Assembly: GCF_030161595.1 (NCBI RefSeq)
Contig: NZ_BSUM01000001.1
Location: 1,302,001 to 1,366,000, forward strand
Origin: Litorihabitans aurantiacus
GTDB lineage: Bacteria; Actinomycetota; Actinomycetes; Actinomycetales; Beutenbergiaceae
DNA length: 64,000 nucleotides
Direction of reading: 5' to 3'
Each line of letters starts with the position of its first letter. Positions within the stretch are counted from its first letter, which is position 1. Under the pieces are notes generated by a model, which worked only from the letters and a program-made list of their open reading frames with translations, searched no databases and was not told the DNA's origin. Both the position numbers and the translations under genes were made by a program. Of this stretch, positions 8,957 to 16,500 are shown piece by piece.

Positions 8957-9766
8957 TCATCGCCCCGCCATGGAGACGGCGCGCCGCTCGAGGAGACGGA
9001 CGAGGAGGTAGGCGGTCATCGCCGTCGCGGTGAGGACGACGAGGGTGGCGAAGAGACCGGCGGTGTCGCCGCGGGTGCGCTGGGTCTCCAGCAGCTGTCC
9101 CAGTCCGCGGCCGCCGATGACGAACTCCCCCACGACCGCACCGGTCATGGCCAGGGCGACACCGGCGCGGAGTCCGGCCAGCACCTGGCCGAGTGCGAGC
9201 GGCGCCTCGATGTGGCGCAGCAGCCGCCACGTCCCGGCGCCGTCCACGCGGGCCGCGGCGAGCACCTCGCGGTCGAGATCGCGCAGCCCCAGCGCGGTGG
9301 TGATGACGATCGGGAAGAAGACGAGCAGGGCCGCCAGCAGCGCCGTCGTGCCCGGTCCGTACCCGAACCACAGCACGAGCAGCGGCGCGATCGCGACGGC
9401 GGGGACGGCCTGGGACGCGGCCAGGTAGGGCTCGAGCGCGGCCGAGGCGCGGCGCGAGTGGACGATCGTCCACGCCAGCGGGAGGGCGACGACGACGGCG
9501 AGTGCGACCCCCTGCGCAGCGACCCCGCCGGTGGCGGAGACGGCCGGCCACAGGTCGCCGGTGCCGGCCAGCTCGACGAGGGCGGTGACGACGGCGGTGG
9601 GGGCCGGGAGCAGGAGCGGACCGACGCGGGTGGCGCCCCACGCCCAGACCGCGAGCAGGGCCAGTGCGAGCAGGAGCGCGGGCAGCGCCGTCGTGAGTGC
9701 ACGGGTGACGGGGCTGCGGGTGGAGTCGCGTCGCATCGCGGGGTGCGGGCGGGTGCTGCCGGTCAC
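8957..9766 (-). CDS. ribX: ABC-importer permease, RibX-like
   Basis: This 269-residue inner-membrane permease has about six hydrophobic segments and the EAA loop that contacts the ATPase (AARVDGAGTWRLLRHIEAP). It belongs to the SsuC/ThiX/RibX permease class. GTG 9766 was chosen because GGAGGGAG precedes it; the frame is open further upstream, but that part overlaps the riboswitch. It is the first gene after the FMN riboswitch and is followed 106 bp later by the substrate-binding gene. No ATPase gene is adjacent, so a shared or distant ATPase is needed. The riboflavin specificity is inferred from the riboswitch. Confidence 0.78.
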   Translation of the reverse strand: MTGSTRPHPAMRRDSTRSPVTRALTTALPALLLALALLAVWAWGATRVGPLLLPAPTAVVTALVELAGTGDLWPAVSATGGVAAQGVALAVVVALPLAWTIVHSRRASAALEPYLAASQAVPAVAIAPLLVLWFGYGPGTTALLAALLVFFPIVITTALGLRDLDREVLAAARVDGAGTWRLLRHIEAPLALGQVLAGLRAGVALAMTGAVVGEFVIGGRGLGQLLETQRTRGDTAGLFATLVVLTATAMTAYLLVRLLERRAVSMAGR

Positions 9767-9841
9767 GTGGGTCTCCCTCCGGGTAGCGTCGTCGCGTTCC
9801 GGGGAGACGGGTGCACACGGGTGCACCACGCAGGTGCGCGG

Positions 9842-9885
9842 CGTCGCGCGGCCGGGCGTGAACCCGGTCGGCGGAGCGCCGACGC
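9842..9885 (-). promoter_or_regulatory. Candidate expression-platform hairpins after the FMN riboswitch
   Basis: Just downstream of the aptamer two hairpins compete for the same bases: GTCGGCG/CGCCGAC (9867-9883, 3-nt loop) and CCGGG/CCCGG (9852-9867, 6-nt loop). They share bases 9866-9867, so forming one weakens the other, as expected for a switch. Neither has a U-tract, and the mechanism is not established. Confidence 0.35.
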
Positions 9886-9889
9886 ACCT

Positions 9890-10031
9890 CGTGCATCCTC
9901 CCATCCGGACTTTCACCGTCGGTCCTGGAGTTCCACCAGGTCAACCGCGCCCGCCCGCAGCGGAGGCTGCGTGCAGGTGCGGGTCGCGGACTGTCACCGC
10001 CGGCTCGGACTTTCACCGACCCCGGAGCACG
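9890..10031 (-). ncRNA. FMN riboswitch (RFN element)
   Basis: The minus strand carries the conserved RFN core in order: GGGTCGGTGAAAGTCCGAG, CCGGCGGTGACAGTCCGCGA, a variable arm, CTGGTGGAACTCCAG, then ACCGACGGTGAAAGTCCGGA and TGGGAGGA. The closing P1 stem pairs CGTGCTCC (5', plus 10024-10031) with GGATGCACG (3', plus 9890-9898) with one bulge. The element lies 124 nt before the ribX start, so it should lower importer expression when FMN is plentiful. This assigns the ABC system to flavin uptake with good confidence. Confidence 0.93.
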
Positions 10032-10047
10032 TGTGTGTTCTGCCGCG

Positions 10048-10053
10048 ATCCTA
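10048..10053 (-). promoter_or_regulatory. Candidate -10 element for the riboswitch-ribXY transcript
   Basis: TAGGAT on the minus strand lies about 17 nt before the first riboswitch stem, so transcription would start just ahead of the aptamer. No -35 consensus was seen. The rest of 10032-10154, between here and the next gene, shows only GC-rich sequence with a weak possible hairpin. Confidence 0.45.
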
Positions 10054-10154
10054 CCGGGCGCCGTCGGGCGACCGGCGCGACGCGGGTGTGACGTCCGCAT
10101 CGTGGCCTCGAGCGCCCCGCCGCGCGCGGGCAGCCATCACCCCGCGGGCGCTGC

Positions 10155-10568
10155 TCAGATCCGGACGAACGACCGCAGCGGAGGGTCGACGTCGCGCACC
10201 TCCCGCAGCCCCCGGGACTCGTAGAAGAGGCGCTGGCCGGGCTCGGCGTCGGTCAGCAGCACGAGCTGCCGCACGTGCCGGTACCGCTCGAGCACGGCGT
10301 CCAGCAGCGCACCCCCGACGCCCTCGCGGCGGACGTCCGGGTGCACGAGGACGTCCTGGAGGTAGGCGATCGTGTGGTCGTCGGAGAGTGTGCGCGCGAG
10401 GCCGACCAGGCGGCCGTCCGCCGCCCGTGCCAGCACCACCGTGTGCGAGGCGGCGACGGCGGCCACGAGCGTCTCGGGCGCCTCCGTGTAGGCGGTCCAG
10501 CCGACCTCGCGGTAGAGGGTCAGAAGCTCGTCCGGCGTCGGTCGTCCCTCGTCGATGCGGAAGGTCAC
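10155..10568 (-). CDS. GNAT family N-acetyltransferase
   Basis: This 137-residue single-domain GNAT protein has the acetyl-CoA pyrophosphate loop VRREGVGGALLDA after the strand AYLQDVLVHPD, and the usual late LFYESRGLREV. GTG 10568 was chosen because it starts the GNAT fold (VTFRIDEGRPTPDEL) and has GAGGA upstream. The open frame continues further upstream, but that part is Arg/Pro-rich with no domain. The substrate is unknown. It is divergent from the ATP-grasp gene. Confidence 0.82.
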   Translation of the reverse strand: MTFRIDEGRPTPDELLTLYREVGWTAYTEAPETLVAAVAASHTVVLARAADGRLVGLARTLSDDHTIAYLQDVLVHPDVRREGVGGALLDAVLERYRHVRQLVLLTDAEPGQRLFYESRGLREVRDVDPPLRSFVRI

Positions 10569-10713
10569 CGGACCATCCTCACAGGGTCCGGCCGCGCGGC
10601 CCGGCCGGGACGGCGCACGGATCGTCCCAACGGCGGGCACGGGCGAGCCGGGACCCGGGGGCGTGGCTACGATCGGACGCCGTCGCCCGGAACGATCACG
10701 AGGAGCAGCAGGC

Positions 10714-11607
10714 ATGGCACGTGTGGGCATCGTCGTCACGGACAGCTACCCGATCGAGGACCCCGACGTCGACACGCCGCGGCTGCTCACGGCCCTGCGC
10801 GAGCGCGGCGTCGGGGCGGAGGCGGTCGTGTGGCACGACGCGGCGGTCGCGTGGTCGGACTTCGACGTGCTCGTGCTGCGCAGCCCGTGGGACTACCCGT
10901 CGCGGGTCGCCGAGTTCGAGGCGTGGTTCACCGAGGTGGCGATGCTGACGCGGGTGCTGAACGAGCCGGCGCTCGTGCACTGGAACCTGGACAAGCGCTA
11001 CCTCGCCGCTCTCGCCGAGCGAGGGATCGGCGTCGTGCCGACGCGGTACCTGGAGCCGGGTGACGGCGAGGTCGAGGAGGCTGGTTCTGCGCTCGCCGAG
11101 CACGGCGACGGCTGGGTGGTGGTGAAGCCGTCGGTGTCGGCCGGGGCGCACGACACCGCGCTGGTCCAGGCCGGTTCGGCGGAGGCGAGAGACCTCGTGG
11201 CCAGGATCCTGGGCCGCGGCGCGACGGCGATGCTGCAGCCCGAGGTGCCCGAGCTCTCGCGCGGGCTGGAGAAGGCGCTGTACCTGATCGACGGCGAGAT
11301 CACGCACGCGATCGCCAAGGGTGCCCTGCTGGAGCGCGGCGGCGGCTTCATCGGCGGCGCGTACCAGGAGACGCCGCAGATCGTGGCGGCGGACGACGAC
11401 GAGATCGCGTTCGCGCGCGCGGTCATGGCCGCCGTCGCCGCGGAGACGGGCCTGGACGTCCCGCTCTACGCGCGCATCGACACGGTCCGCAGCGCCGAGC
11501 ACGGCCTGGTGCTGCTGGAGGCGGAGATGTTCGAGCCGACGTTCAACCTCCACCTCGTGCCGGACGTGGTGGAGACCTTCGCGGACGCGGTGCTCGCGAG
11601 GCTCTGA
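10714..11607 (+). CDS. ATP-grasp domain protein
   Basis: This 297-residue cytosolic enzyme of the ATP-grasp superfamily would make an amide or similar bond through an acyl-phosphate. Supporting parts are DVLVLRSPWDYP in the N-terminal domain, GWVVVKPSVSAGAHDT (nucleotide-binding lysine) in the middle, and LVLLEAEMFEPTFNLH (metal ligands) near the end. It resembles the single-gene ATP-grasp proteins related to DcsG/glutathione synthetase, but the substrate cannot be assigned. ATG 10714 has AGGAGCAG upstream, and TACGAT about 40 nt before it may be its -10. Confidence 0.8.
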   Translation: MARVGIVVTDSYPIEDPDVDTPRLLTALRERGVGAEAVVWHDAAVAWSDFDVLVLRSPWDYPSRVAEFEAWFTEVAMLTRVLNEPALVHWNLDKRYLAALAERGIGVVPTRYLEPGDGEVEEAGSALAEHGDGWVVVKPSVSAGAHDTALVQAGSAEARDLVARILGRGATAMLQPEVPELSRGLEKALYLIDGEITHAIAKGALLERGGGFIGGAYQETPQIVAADDDEIAFARAVMAAVAAETGLDVPLYARIDTVRSAEHGLVLLEAEMFEPTFNLHLVPDVVETFADAVLARL

Positions 11608-11628
11608 GCCCGCGGTGGCGGGCGGTGC

Positions 11629-11650
11629 GGGCGCGTCGGCCGACGCGCCC
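11629..11650 (+). terminator. GC-rich palindromic terminator after the ATP-grasp gene
   Basis: GGGCGCGTCGG is followed immediately by CCGACGCGCCC, an 11-bp perfect inverted repeat 22 bp past the stop codon of the ATP-grasp gene. No U-tract follows. Confidence 0.6.
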
Positions 11651-11744
11651 AACCCCTCACCCCGCGCACACGTCTGCACGGATCCTGCGGCGGCTCGAGG
11701 TGAACCTGTGAAACGGATCCCGCGAGGACTTGCGGAGATCCAGC

Positions 11745-13412
11745 ATGAGTCGCGTGATCACTCCCCTTCCCCGCATCCACGCCGGCGACGTCGCTCGACA
11801 CACGTGGTGGCGGGCCGCGCTGGTGTGGCCGACCGTCGTGGCCCTGGGGACCCTGGTCCACGATGCGCACCTCTCGTCCGTGACGGTGTCGCTGCTGCTC
11901 TCCGCTCTCACCGCCGTGGCGTGGCTCCCGGGGACGATCGGCCTCGGGGTGGTGGCCGGGCTCGCGGCCGAGCACGCCGTCATCACGATGCGCCGTGCGA
12001 CGCACGGGCGGCCTCGCACCGAGGTCGTGGCGGCCGCCGCTGCGGGGGTCCTCGCCGCGACGGCCGTACACCTCACGGGACTGCAGCTGGTGACCGCGAT
12101 CACCACCACACCGGGGCCGCCCTGGTGGCAGGTGGTGACGGCGTGGTCGGCGGTGACGCTCACCGGTCTGCGGCGCACGGCACGGGGTCGGCGGACGCGG
12201 CGGAGAGCACCCGCGTCGACGCCTCCTCGTGTCCCGCCGCCCCCGCGGGTGCCCGTGCCCGAGCGGACGGTGGTGGCGCTCCCGTCCATGATCTCGGGGA
12301 GATGTGCGGTCCGGCCCCGGGAAACGGTCTCACCGGAGCGGCGCACGTCCTCGCCGCCCGCGACGGAGCCGCCGTCGACGGGGGCGTGCTCCCTCGACGA
12401 GCGCGCACGGCCGACCGGTGCGTGGCGTGCGACCGGGACCCCGCCGGTGGAGCTCCTGACCGATCTGATGGCGGTGCCTCGCACGTCGCACTACGCACGG
12501 GAAGACGTTCTCGTGCTCGACCCCGACTCGAGCGGCCGGAACCCGACCGCGATGGACGTGCCGGCGCCTGGAGGGAGTCGGTCGGGGTCGCGCCCCGTCG
12601 GTCGGCCGCAGCTCGATCCTGTCGGGCTGCGGCCGGACCGGGGTGCCAGCGACTCTGCCGCACGGCTCCGGACCACGCCGGTGGCGGTCGAGCGGGCTCG
12701 GGTGGGGGTTCGGCGCGGTCGCGCTGCTCGGTCTCGCGTTGTCGCTGGTGGTGATGGTGCAGGTCGGCGGAGAGCTCGAGCACGACGGGGCTGGGACCTG
12801 CGCAGCGAGGGCGGAGCCGTCGAACCGCTGCGCCTCCGTGGAGCCGGCGCCGGGGGCCGCCGCCGTCGTCGGCACGGTGACTGGTCTCCTCCTCGTCGGT
12901 GGGGGCGCGTGCGGCGCCCTGCTCCTCGTGCGCGAGACGGTCCCGTGGCGGCGTCAGCCGATGGCGACCGTCGTCGTCGGTGCGACAGCAGCCGTGGTCG
13001 CCCTGGTCGTCCTCGCACAGTCGGCAGCGATGTCCGATCGCCCGGTCGTGGCGACTGCGGGAACCGACGGTCCCTCGTCGGTCGACCACACCGACGGACA
13101 GGCGGGCGGCGGGTCGCCGGACCCGCGTCTCGCGCTGGATCGGTTGCTCACCGTCGCCGACGAGGCGATCGGCGACGCCGCGCTCCGGCCGGTCCCGCTG
13201 TCCGTCGAGGAGGCGGAGTGCATGGACGGCGACGGCGTGCCGGGGCGGCGTCTCGAGCTCACCGGACAGTTCACGGCGCACGACCTCGGGACGGCGCGCA
13301 CGAACGGCGAGTTCCTGGAGTTCACGCGGGAGAACGAGGCGATCGCCGTGACGATCACGGAGGCCTGGGAGGAGGCCGGTCTGCTGGGACCCGCCGAACC
13401 CCTCCACGGTGA
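11745..13412 (+). CDS. Multi-pass membrane protein, unknown (3' limit uncertain)
   Basis: From ATG 11745 (GGAG upstream) the first 150 residues form three or four hydrophobic segments (for example ALVWPTVVALGTLVHD and LLLSALTAVAWLPGTIG), followed by a basic Pro/Arg-rich tail. The frame stays open to 13412, but after about 12600 its translation becomes the Arg/Gly-rich type seen in non-coding frames, while the +1 frame becomes clearly coding. So the real gene probably ends or shifts frame between about 12200 and 12640. It may once have been joined to the next gene. No family recognised. Confidence 0.4.
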   Translation: MSRVITPLPRIHAGDVARHTWWRAALVWPTVVALGTLVHDAHLSSVTVSLLLSALTAVAWLPGTIGLGVVAGLAAEHAVITMRRATHGRPRTEVVAAAAAGVLAATAVHLTGLQLVTAITTTPGPPWWQVVTAWSAVTLTGLRRTARGRRTRRRAPASTPPRVPPPPRVPVPERTVVALPSMISGRCAVRPRETVSPERRTSSPPATEPPSTGACSLDERARPTGAWRATGTPPVELLTDLMAVPRTSHYAREDVLVLDPDSSGRNPTAMDVPAPGGSRSGSRPVGRPQLDPVGLRPDRGASDSAARLRTTPVAVERARVGVRRGRAARSRVVAGGDGAGRRRARARRGWDLRSEGGAVEPLRLRGAGAGGRRRRRHGDWSPPRRWGRVRRPAPRARDGPVAASADGDRRRRCDSSRGRPGRPRTVGSDVRSPGRGDCGNRRSLVGRPHRRTGGRRVAGPASRAGSVAHRRRRGDRRRRAPAGPAVRRGGGVHGRRRRAGAASRAHRTVHGARPRDGAHERRVPGVHAGERGDRRDDHGGLGGGRSAGTRRTPPR

Positions 13413-13533
13413 GTGGTACCAGGGCCCGACCTCGGACGGTCACGGATCGGACGACGTGATCGACCTCGCTCACGTGGGCTTCGCCGAGGGGGTCGGCACT
13501 CTTGTCGTCACGTCGACCTGCACCGCACTGTGA
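12643..13533 (+). CDS. Hypothetical membrane protein with three TM segments
   Basis: From GTG 12643 this frame encodes 296 residues of balanced composition. Three hydrophobic helices lie near 20-40 (FGAVALLGLALSLVVMVQV), 75-95 and 108-128, followed by a soluble, probably extracytoplasmic domain of about 160 residues with no recognised family. The start is uncertain because no ribosome-binding site precedes the GTG and the 11745 frame overlaps it by 770 bp. Composition supports this frame over the overlapping one. It converges on rpe with a hairpin between them. Confidence 0.58.
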   Translation: MPATLPHGSGPRRWRSSGLGWGFGAVALLGLALSLVVMVQVGGELEHDGAGTCAARAEPSNRCASVEPAPGAAAVVGTVTGLLLVGGGACGALLLVRETVPWRRQPMATVVVGATAAVVALVVLAQSAAMSDRPVVATAGTDGPSSVDHTDGQAGGGSPDPRLALDRLLTVADEAIGDAALRPVPLSVEEAECMDGDGVPGRRLELTGQFTAHDLGTARTNGEFLEFTRENEAIAVTITEAWEEAGLLGPAEPLHGEWYQGPTSDGHGSDDVIDLAHVGFAEGVGTLVVTSTCTAL

Positions 13534-13681
13534 GACTGATCGCTGCGCGTCGACGCGCCGAGACCAATGTCGTACGGGGACGGGTCAGTGAAACGTCCGC
13601 AGGTGCAGGAACGAACGGACTCGGATCCTGAGGCCGCGCAGAGTCGGACGGGTCCGGCTCCCGAGGGCGGTCAGATCAAAC

Positions 13682-13709
13682 GACGCGGCTCCGGAGAACG
13701 CGCCGCGTC
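13682..13709. terminator. Hairpin between convergent genes
   Basis: GACGCGGC (13682-13689) and GCCGCGTC (13702-13709) form an 8-bp stem with a 12-nt loop between the membrane-protein gene and rpe. The other bases of the 13534-13720 gap show nothing I recognise. Confidence 0.55.
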
Positions 13710-13720
13710 AGTCGTTCGGA

Positions 13721-14386
13721 TCAGTGCTCGTGGCGCGCCTGGGCGAGGGACCGGAGCGCCTCGACCTCGGCCGCGGCGTCCTCGGCGCCGTAGACGGCGG
13801 AGCCGGCGACGAAGGTGTCGGCCCCGGCATCGGCCGCTCGCTCGATGGTGGACCGCGAGATGCCGCCGTCGACCTGGATCCAGAGGTCGAGCTCGCGGTC
13901 GGTGACGGCGCGGCGAGCGGCACGGATCTTGGGCAGCATCGAATCGAGGAAGCTCTGGCCGCCGAATCCGGGTTCCACGGTCATGATGAGCAGCATGTCG
14001 ATCTCGCCGAGGAGCTCGACGTAGGGCTCGACGGGGCTCGCCGGCCGGAGCGCCATGCCGGCGCGGGCGCCGTGCTTCCGGATCTCGCGCGCGAGACGGA
14101 TCGGTGCGGCGGCCGCCTCGGCGTGGAAGGTGACGGACTGCGCACCGGCCTCGGCGTAGGCGGGAGCCCACCGGTCGGCGTCCGTGATCATGAGGTGGAT
14201 GTCGAGCGGGATCGGGCTGACGGGCAGGATCGCCTCCACCACCGGAAGTCCCCAGGTGAGGTTGGGGACGAAGTGGTTGTCCATGACGTCGACGTGCGCC
14301 CAGTCGGCGCCGGCGATCTTGGCGAGCTCGCCGCGCAGGTCGGAGACGTCGGAGTTCAGGATGCTCGGCGTGATTCGGATACCCAC
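13721..14386 (-). CDS. rpe: Ribulose-phosphate 3-epimerase
   Basis: Pentose-phosphate pathway enzyme that interconverts ribulose 5-phosphate and xylulose 5-phosphate. The 221-residue TIM barrel shows all family motifs: [29 protein letters not shown] (metal and catalytic residues), [19 protein letters not shown] and IQVDGGI. GTG 14386 has no Shine-Dalgarno; TAGGCT ends 6 nt before it, suggesting a leaderless mRNA. The rsmB-rpe neighbourhood is usual in actinobacteria; here a DUF222/HNH gene lies between the two. Confidence 0.96.
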   Translation of the reverse strand: MGIRITPSILNSDVSDLRGELAKIAGADWAHVDVMDNHFVPNLTWGLPVVEAILPVSPIPLDIHLMITDADRWAPAYAEAGAQSVTFHAEAAAAPIRLAREIRKHGARAGMALRPASPVEPYVELLGEIDMLLIMTVEPGFGGQSFLDSMLPKIRAARRAVTDRELDLWIQVDGGISRSTIERAADAGADTFVAGSAVYGAEDAAAEVEALRSLAQARHEH

Positions 14387-14392
14387 CTCGGC

Positions 14393-14398
14393 AGCCTA
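14393..14398 (-). promoter_or_regulatory. Candidate -10 element of rpe, leaderless spacing
   Basis: TAGGCT on the minus strand lies 6 nt before the GTG at 14386, and there is no ribosome-binding site. It fits the leaderless pattern seen before several other genes here. Confidence 0.4.
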
Positions 14399-14422
14399 TC
14401 GGCGGCGCGGACGCGCGGCCGA

Positions 14423-14458
14423 GACGCACCGCGACGCACCGCGACGCGACGCGACGCG
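14423..14458. repeat. Short GACGC tandem repeat between rpe and the HNH gene
   Basis: Two near-identical 10-mers of the type GCGACGCACC (14423-14440) run into repeated GCGAC units up to 14458. The tract lies in the 85-bp gap between the HNH gene and rpe. No function is apparent. Confidence 0.5.
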
Positions 14459-14471
14459 GTATCAGGCGTGT

Positions 14472-16226
14472 TCATGCGCCGCGGGGGTAGGCGTTCCAGG
14501 TGTGGTGGGGGCGGGCGGTCCAGGGTGAGGTGACGCGGAAAGGTCGGGGTGAGGGGGTGGTGTCGGGTTCGATGACCCATCGGCCGCGGTGGACGGCGTG
14601 GTGGTGGGCCGGGCACAGCAGGGTGGTGTTGGCCGTGGAGGTGGGTCCGCCGTGGGACCAGGGGGTGATGTGGTGGGCCTCGGTCCAGGTGGCTGGGATG
14701 GTGCAGCCGGGGAAGATGCAGCCGGCGTCGCGGGCGATGAGGGCGCGGCGCATCGAGGCGGGGACGAGGCGGTGGGCGCGTCCGACGTCCACGACGTCAC
14801 CGGCGGTGCCCAGCACGACCGGGATCAGGTCGGCGTCGCACGCCAGACGCCGCAGCGAGCTGACCGCGACGGGTCCGGCGTGCGGCAGGTTCCCCCGACC
14901 GGTCCGAGCCGTGCGTGGCGCGCGTGGATCTTCGTGAATGGGTCGCGGGTGCCGGTCGCGGCTCGTGGGTGAGCTGTCGGGAGTGTGGCCGGGTGGACCC
15001 GGATCACGCTGCTCGATCTCTTCCGGCCCGGCCGTCCGTCGGTGCCTCGTTCGAGCTAGTGCGGCAGAGGTGACGTCGGCTCGCAGGTCTTCCAGCCCGA
15101 TCGTCACGAGCACCTGAGGTGGCAGCCCACCGATCCTGGGCAGCGTTCCGGATCGCAGGGCGGCGTGGCAGGCGCTGACCAGCGCGTCCAGCATCCGCTG
15201 ACCACGGTGGCGGTCGTCGACGACCGGCTCCGAGTCGGAGCCATCAGCGGACCGGTCCTCGGCATTCGCGCCCACGTCAGGACCGCCCGTGTCCGCGCCG
15301 GCCTCCGCGTCGAGACCCTCCGGGGTGGCGGCCTGGTCGGTGGGGTTCGCGGGCGCTGCGGCCTCCTCGGCCCGGTCCTGGGTGGCGCCGTGGGGGCGGG
15401 GGTTGGTGCCGGTGTCGAAGACGGTCATGAGGATCTCGGTCTGGACGGGGTCGGCCCAGATGTCCAGGTGGGTCAGCCCGTGCCACCTGGCACCGACCTT
15501 GACCCCCTGACGGCTGCGCAGCACCCGATCATCGAGCTCGACCCCGTCAGGGTCCAGCAGGTGCACCAACCGGCGACCCACCCGCCGCAGCGTCTCGGGG
15601 TCGAACGTGGCCGCGTGCTCCACCATCGTGACCTCAGCCTCGGCCACCACCTCCGGTGGGGCGACCCGACCCACCTCCTGAAGCGTGCGCAGCACCACCT
15701 CTAACGCCTCCGGCCCCGGCGCATCCGCCAACAGACCGGACACACCGCCCCCGTCGCCGTCCCCGTCGCCCTCAGCCCCGTGGCCGGGCGCGATGTCCAC
15801 CACCCCGAACGCCGGCACCGGCGTGATCCCGATCCCGGCGGCCGCGACCGATGCCAGCGGCGCCAGCACTCCCCCGCTCATGACCGGGCGCGGCAGCACC
15901 GCACCCGCCGCACGGATACGCCGCGCAGCCTCCCGACCCGAGATCCGCAACCGGCTGCGCAGCAAGTCACACCCCCGCCGGAACGGCACCTCCGGAGGAC
16001 CCTCACCCGGCCGCACCGCCGGGGACTCCGCCTCCACCGCACCCGCCGCACGCACCTGCCACCGGTGCACCAGCCTGGCCAGCTGCTCCACCTGCTCAGC
16101 CAGCTCCACCGCATCCATCACATCGGCCGCGGCCAGTGCCGCGGTCAGTCCGGGCTCGGCCGCGGCCACCGCCTCGCGGGCAGCCCGCAGCGCGGCCTCA
16201 CCCTGATCCCGATGCGTCCCCTGCAT
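14472..16226 (-). CDS. DUF222 / HNH endonuclease family protein (13E12 type)
   Basis: This 584-residue protein has the N-terminal DUF222 region (about 1-290) and a C-terminal HNH nuclease domain: CIFPGCTIPATWTEAHHI with the zinc cysteines and the catalytic His pair, then PWSHGGPTSTANTTLLCPAH (about 505-550). A long Pro/Asp/Glu-rich linker with no domain sits between them. The family is the actinobacterial REP13E12 type, often multicopy. ATG 16226 follows a TAAGAT -10 element by 6 nt, and a perfect LexA box covers that promoter. SOS induction is therefore expected, as described for 13E12 genes in Mycobacterium tuberculosis. DNA target and role are unknown. Confidence 0.9.
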   Translation of the reverse strand: MQGTHRDQGEAALRAAREAVAAAEPGLTAALAAADVMDAVELAEQVEQLARLVHRWQVRAAGAVEAESPAVRPGEGPPEVPFRRGCDLLRSRLRISGREAARRIRAAGAVLPRPVMSGGVLAPLASVAAAGIGITPVPAFGVVDIAPGHGAEGDGDGDGGGVSGLLADAPGPEALEVVLRTLQEVGRVAPPEVVAEAEVTMVEHAATFDPETLRRVGRRLVHLLDPDGVELDDRVLRSRQGVKVGARWHGLTHLDIWADPVQTEILMTVFDTGTNPRPHGATQDRAEEAAAPANPTDQAATPEGLDAEAGADTGGPDVGANAEDRSADGSDSEPVVDDRHRGQRMLDALVSACHAALRSGTLPRIGGLPPQVLVTIGLEDLRADVTSAALARTRHRRTAGPEEIEQRDPGPPGHTPDSSPTSRDRHPRPIHEDPRAPRTARTGRGNLPHAGPVAVSSLRRLACDADLIPVVLGTAGDVVDVGRAHRLVPASMRRALIARDAGCIFPGCTIPATWTEAHHITPWSHGGPTSTANTTLLCPAHHHAVHRGRWVIEPDTTPSPRPFRVTSPWTARPHHTWNAYPRGA

Positions 16227-16232
16227 GCCCCG

Positions 16233-16238
16233 ATCTTA
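16233..16238 (-). promoter_or_regulatory. Candidate -10 element of HNH gene, leaderless spacing
   Basis: TAAGAT lies 6 nt before the ATG at 16226 and abuts the LexA box, so repressor binding would block RNA polymerase. Confidence 0.45.
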
Positions 16239-16254
16239 TCGAACGATCGTTCGA
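16239..16254. promoter_or_regulatory. LexA (SOS) box upstream of the DUF222/HNH gene
   Basis: TCGAACGATCGTTCGA matches the actinobacterial LexA consensus TCGAAC-N4-GTTCGA with no mismatch, and the symmetry extends three more bases on each side (16236-16257). It sits 12 bp before the ATG of the HNH gene, over its promoter. The remaining bases up to rsmB at 16501 show only a duplicated CAGCCCGCTTC and no gene. Confidence 0.9.
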
Positions 16255-16500
16255 TAAACCAGGCCCGAGAGCAGACTTGTATCCACAGATTTCGGCGCCA
16301 CCGCAACGCAAACCCGACCTGGGGACAACCCACAACCGCACCACGCCGCGGCATTGCGGCGCCGCCTCGCGCCTACCGCCCCACCCCACCGCAGCAGCCC
16401 GCTTCGCACCTACTCCCGGCAGCCCGCTTCACGCCCGCCACGACACCTCACCTCGACCGCCTCACGCCACGGCATCGCACACGCGAGAAGCGAACCCGCC

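Noticed and set aside
7841-9766. Thiamine-precursor (ThiXY) importer
   Set aside because: The permease and binding-protein fold would allow it, but the leader is an FMN aptamer, not a TPP riboswitch.
12160-13473. Minus-strand open frame of 437 codons opposite the unknown membrane proteins
   Set aside because: Arg/Pro/Gly-rich shadow composition; the + strand shows hydrophobic helices and balanced composition.
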